From contig NZ_AJVF01000022.1 of NCBI RefSeq assembly GCF_000262045.1, forward strand, positions 1 to 47,241: a stretch of DNA of 47,241 nt. The letters run 5' to 3'. The notes below the pieces were generated by a model. It did no database searches. It had not been told where the DNA came from and saw nothing but the letters and a program-made list of their open reading frames with translations. This DNA comes from Bacillus siamensis KCTC 13613. Lineage in GTDB: Bacteria > Bacillota > Bacilli > Bacillales > Bacillaceae. Position numbers and translations under genes: made by a program. Position 1 is the first letter of the stretch; every line of letters starts with the position of its first letter. Of the stretch, positions 43,922-47,241 are shown piece after piece.

Positions 43922-45358
43922 ATGGCTTCAGAAAAAGACGCAAAAAAACAGCAGGCGGTAAAAATCATTCCTTTGCTTATTACTGTTGCTGTGGGATTAA
44001 TCATTTGGTTTATTCCCGCGCCGTCCGGACTTGAACCTAAAGCATGGCATTTGTTCGCTATTTTTGTCGCAACAATTATCGGCTTTATCTCCAAGCCCTT
44101 GCCAATGGGCGCAATTGCAATTTTTGCATTGGCAGTCACCGCGTTAACGGGAACGCTTTCTATTGAAAATACGTTAAGCGGATTTGGAAACAAGACAATC
44201 TGGCTGATTGTCATCGCCTTTTTTATTTCCCGGGGATTTATCAAAACCGGGCTCGGCGCCAGGATTTCTTACGTATTCGTACAACGGTTCGGGAAGAAAA
44301 CACTCGGCCTTTCTTATTCACTGCTGTTCAGTGATTTAATTTTATCACCTGCCATTCCGAGTAACACGGCACGGGCGGGCGGCATTATTTTTCCTATTAT
44401 CAGATCATTATCCGAAACTTTCGGATCAACGCCGGCAGACGGAACAGAGCGGAAAATCGGCGCTTTCTTATTAAAGACCGGTTTCCAAGGAAACTTGATT
44501 ACGTCTGCGATGTTTTTGACGGCAATGGCGGCGAACCCGCTGATCGCCAAGCTGGCCCATGATGTCGCAGGGGTGGACATCACATGGACAAGCTGGGCAA
44601 TCGCGGCCATTGTCCCGGGATTGGCGAGCTTAATCATTACACCGCTCGTTATTTATAAGCTGTATCCGCCGGAAATTAAAGAAACACCGGATGCGGCTAA
44701 AATCGCAACGGAAAAATTGAAAGAAATGGGTCCGTTTAAAAAATCCGAGCTCTCCATGGTCATCGTCTTTTTATTGGTGCTTGCGCTGTGGATTTTCGGA
44801 GGAAGCTTAAATATCGACGCAACGACGACGGCCCTGATCGGATTATCCGTTTTGCTTTTGTCACAGGTATTAACATGGGAGGACATCAAAAAGGAACAAG
44901 GTGCGTGGGATACACTGACTTGGTTCGCGGCGCTTGTGATGCTGGCGAATTTCCTGAATGAACTCGGCATGGTGTCTTGGTTCAGTAATATGATGAAATC
45001 CTCTGTTTCCGGTTTTTCATGGATTGTGGCATTTATGATTCTGATCGTTGTGTATTATTACACCCATTACTTCTTTGCGAGCGCAACCGCGCATATCAGC
45101 GCCATGTATGCGGCATTTCTCGCCGTCATTGTGGCGGCAGGCGCTCCGCCGCTATTGGCGGCGCTCAGCCTGGCGTTTTTCAGCAACCTTTTCGGTTCGA
45201 CAACGCATTACGGCTCAGGAGCGGCTCCGGTCTTTTTCGGAGCGGGCTATATTTCGCAAAGCAAATGGTGGTCCATCGGCTTTATCCTGTCAATCGTCCA
45301 TATTGTGACATGGCTTGTGATCGGCGGATTATGGTGGAAAGTATTGGGTTTATGGTAG
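43922..45358 (+). CDS. yflS: 2-oxoglutarate/malate translocator YflS (DASS family)
   Basis: This 478-residue membrane protein has about 12 helices and two re-entrant signature loops: PAIPSNTARAGG (about residues 144-155) and NLFGSTTHYGSGAAP (about 421-435), the SNT/GST motifs that bind sodium and dicarboxylate. B. subtilis YflS takes up malate. Start ATG 43922 behind AATAGGAGGAG; an upstream ATG lies in the promoter. Placed beside pel, it may serve growth on plant material. Confidence 0.93.
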   Translation: MASEKDAKKQQAVKIIPLLITVAVGLIIWFIPAPSGLEPKAWHLFAIFVATIIGFISKPLPMGAIAIFALAVTALTGTLSIENTLSGFGNKTIWLIVIAFFISRGFIKTGLGARISYVFVQRFGKKTLGLSYSLLFSDLILSPAIPSNTARAGGIIFPIIRSLSETFGSTPADGTERKIGAFLLKTGFQGNLITSAMFLTAMAANPLIAKLAHDVAGVDITWTSWAIAAIVPGLASLIITPLVIYKLYPPEIKETPDAAKIATEKLKEMGPFKKSELSMVIVFLLVLALWIFGGSLNIDATTTALIGLSVLLLSQVLTWEDIKKEQGAWDTLTWFAALVMLANFLNELGMVSWFSNMMKSSVSGFSWIVAFMILIVVYYYTHYFFASATAHISAMYAAFLAVIVAAGAPPLLAALSLAFFSNLFGSTTHYGSGAAPVFFGAGYISQSKWWSIGFILSIVHIVTWLVIGGLWWKVLGLW

Positions 45359-45361
45359 AAG

Positions 45362-45394
45362 AAAAAAGGCAGACTCAGGTCTGCCTTTTTTTTG
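45362..45394 (+). terminator. Rho-independent terminator of yflS
   Basis: AAAAAAGGCAGA pairs with TCTGCCTTTTTT around CTCAGG. Confidence 0.93.
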
Positions 45395-45420
45395 TTTTGA
45401 TAAGAGGCGGGAAGGCCCTG

Positions 45421-45449
45421 CACATGATGGCTTCAGCGTGAATACAATA
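45421..45449 (+). promoter_or_regulatory. Sigma-K-like promoter of the first collagen-like gene
   Basis: CACA (AC at 45422-45423) and AATACAATA (45441-45449) are 17 bases apart. The -10 matches CATAnnnTA except for its first base. A late sporulation promoter would suit a spore-surface gene. Confidence 0.45.
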
Positions 45450-45465
45450 TAGCCGGGGTGATAAT

Positions 45466-46173
45466 ATGAGCAGCGGCCGTAATCAATACATGATATTGAA
45501 ACAGAAACCTTACAAATATATGAGCAGACATATGAAACGCTGGTATGAACAATTACTATACGATCATGAAAAAACGGAAATAGTGACGGAAAAACAGTTT
45601 CCGTCTTTAGATGAAAATCGATCTGCCCTGTGCGTGCCCCAGATGCGGGGTCCCGAAGGCAAAAGAGGCCCCGCCGGCTCCCGCGGTCCGCAAGGGGAAG
45701 CAGGTCCGCCCGGTCCGCCTGGTCCCCCGGGGCCTGAGGGTCCGCCCGGTGCGGTTCCGGCTGTAGCTTTTCAAAATACAACAGAACAAATGACGATTCC
45801 GTTAGAAGGAACACCGATAAATGTATTAAGCACGGTGGTAGATGCGCCGACAGATCAATTGGTAAAAACGGATGCCGTCATACAAGTAAATGTGGAATTA
45901 GATCTGCTCGCTTCTAATTTTTCATTAGACTTAGCTGTCGATCTCCAAAGAAATGGGGTATCTATTCAAACACTAAGACAAGAGCTGAACCTCTTTTCTT
46001 CAGGCGGGCAAATCTTGGGGATTCCTTTTACGTACATCGAGGAAATGACAGCGGGAGAAACAGCTGCGTATCAGCTCTTTTTATCTGTACTGTCTTCGAA
46101 TCATGTCACGCAAGTCACAGCGGCAAACCGTTCCCTCATTGCAACGGGATTCCCCATTCAAGGATCGGACTAA
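45466..46173 (+). CDS. Collagen-like spore-surface-type protein (BclA-like architecture)
   Basis: This 235-residue protein has three parts. A basic N-terminal region (residues 1-60, [16 protein letters not shown]) has no signal peptide. A collagen-like block of 12 Gly-X-Y triplets follows (from about residue 62), rich in Pro ([16 protein letters not shown]). The C-terminal domain of about 135 residues is beta-rich, like the trimerising domains of exosporium filament proteins such as BclA. It is probably a trimeric spore-surface fibre; glycosylation by nearby transferases is only a thought. GGGGTGAT precedes the ATG. It is not in B. subtilis 168 at this place as I recall. Confidence 0.8.
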   Translation: MSSGRNQYMILKQKPYKYMSRHMKRWYEQLLYDHEKTEIVTEKQFPSLDENRSALCVPQMRGPEGKRGPAGSRGPQGEAGPPGPPGPPGPEGPPGAVPAVAFQNTTEQMTIPLEGTPINVLSTVVDAPTDQLVKTDAVIQVNVELDLLASNFSLDLAVDLQRNGVSIQTLRQELNLFSSGGQILGIPFTYIEEMTAGETAAYQLFLSVLSSNHVTQVTAANRSLIATGFPIQGSD

Positions 46174-46200
46174 GGTGATGAATAGAAATCACCTTTTTTA
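46172..46200 (+). terminator. Rho-independent terminator of the first collagen-like gene
   Basis: AAGGTGAT (46172-46179) pairs with ATCACCTT (46188-46195), followed by T residues. Confidence 0.9.
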
Positions 46201-46213
46201 TTTAGGTTGTCAA

Positions 46214-46241
46214 AAGACAGCCCGTATTAATATGCTGTCTT
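46214..46241. promoter_or_regulatory. Inverted repeat upstream of the second collagen-like gene
   Basis: AAGACAGC (46214-46221) and GCTGTCTT (46234-46241) are perfect 8-base arms around an AT-rich centre. TTGTCA overlaps the left side. It lacks the T run of a terminator in either direction except weakly, so an operator or leader hairpin is more likely. Confidence 0.4.
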
Positions 46242-46287
46242 AAAATGTAAGGTTATCCGCAACAGAAAGGAGAGGGAAAAAGCTTGA

Positions 46288-47241
<954 letters not shown>

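Overview
The window is Gram-positive, low-GC Bacillus chromosome. Gene content and order follow the B. subtilis yeeF-yeeI-yeeK-cotJ ... yetF-yetO ... yfnI-yfnA ... yfmT-yfmB-yflT-pel-yflS stretch. The protein lengths and the genes that seem added or absent relative to B. subtilis 168 (recalled, not aligned) fit the B. amyloliquefaciens/B. velezensis group better than B. subtilis itself. No prophage, insertion sequence, CRISPR array, tRNA or rRNA was seen. Almost every gene has a strong AGGAGG-type ribosome binding site, and most transcription units end in a clear Rho-independent terminator, often shared by two convergent genes.

Layout. 1-94: start of an LXG polymorphic toxin gene, cut by the window edge. 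394-4541: yeeI (YebC-type translation factor), spore coat genes yeeK and cotJABC, then yesJ, yesK and yetF. 4574-6364: hmoA (haem monooxygenase with a Fur box in its promoter), yetH and an orphan RsbR-type STAS protein. 6439-11109: sulfate ABC transporter operon cysPTWA behind a leader with terminator and antiterminator folds, followed by a YezD-type small gene and an unrecognised 100-residue gene. 11200-18117: yetJ (BI-1 calcium channel), the yetL/yetM regulator-monooxygenase pair, yetN and cypD (P450-reductase fusion). 18545-25507: LtaS-type yfnI with an ECF sigma promoter, then the sigma-K operon yfnHGFED, which makes and transfers a CDP-sugar during spore surface assembly. 25536-32982: transporters yfnC and yfnA, the aldehyde dehydrogenase/chemoreceptor pair yfmT-yfmS, a sigma-B short-chain dehydrogenase and a GT2-TPR glycosyltransferase. 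33141-41837: ABC-F proteins yfmR and yfmM, MerR regulator yfmP with efflux pump yfmO, DEAD helicase yfmL, yfmK, yfmJ and yfmB. 42029-45358: sigma-B gene yflT, secreted pectate lyase pel and dicarboxylate translocator yflS. 45466-47241: two collagen-like spore-surface-type genes, the second running off the window.

How the genes work together. Three themes recur. (1) Spore envelope: yeeK, cotJABC, yfnHGFED and the two collagen-like genes, most with recognisable sigma-E or sigma-K promoter elements. (2) Nutrient scavenging and stress: sulfate uptake, iron/haem, pectin breakdown plus dicarboxylate uptake, and sigma-B and ECF stress promoters. (3) Translation support: YeeI, YfmR, YfmM and YfmL.

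The observations most worth follow-up are the cysP leader, whose predicted mutually exclusive structures match no riboswitch class I can name; the nested, switchable hairpins in the yfnH 5' UTR; the collagen-like pair with a 180-bp higher-order repeat; and a probable non-canonical ATT start codon in yfmB.
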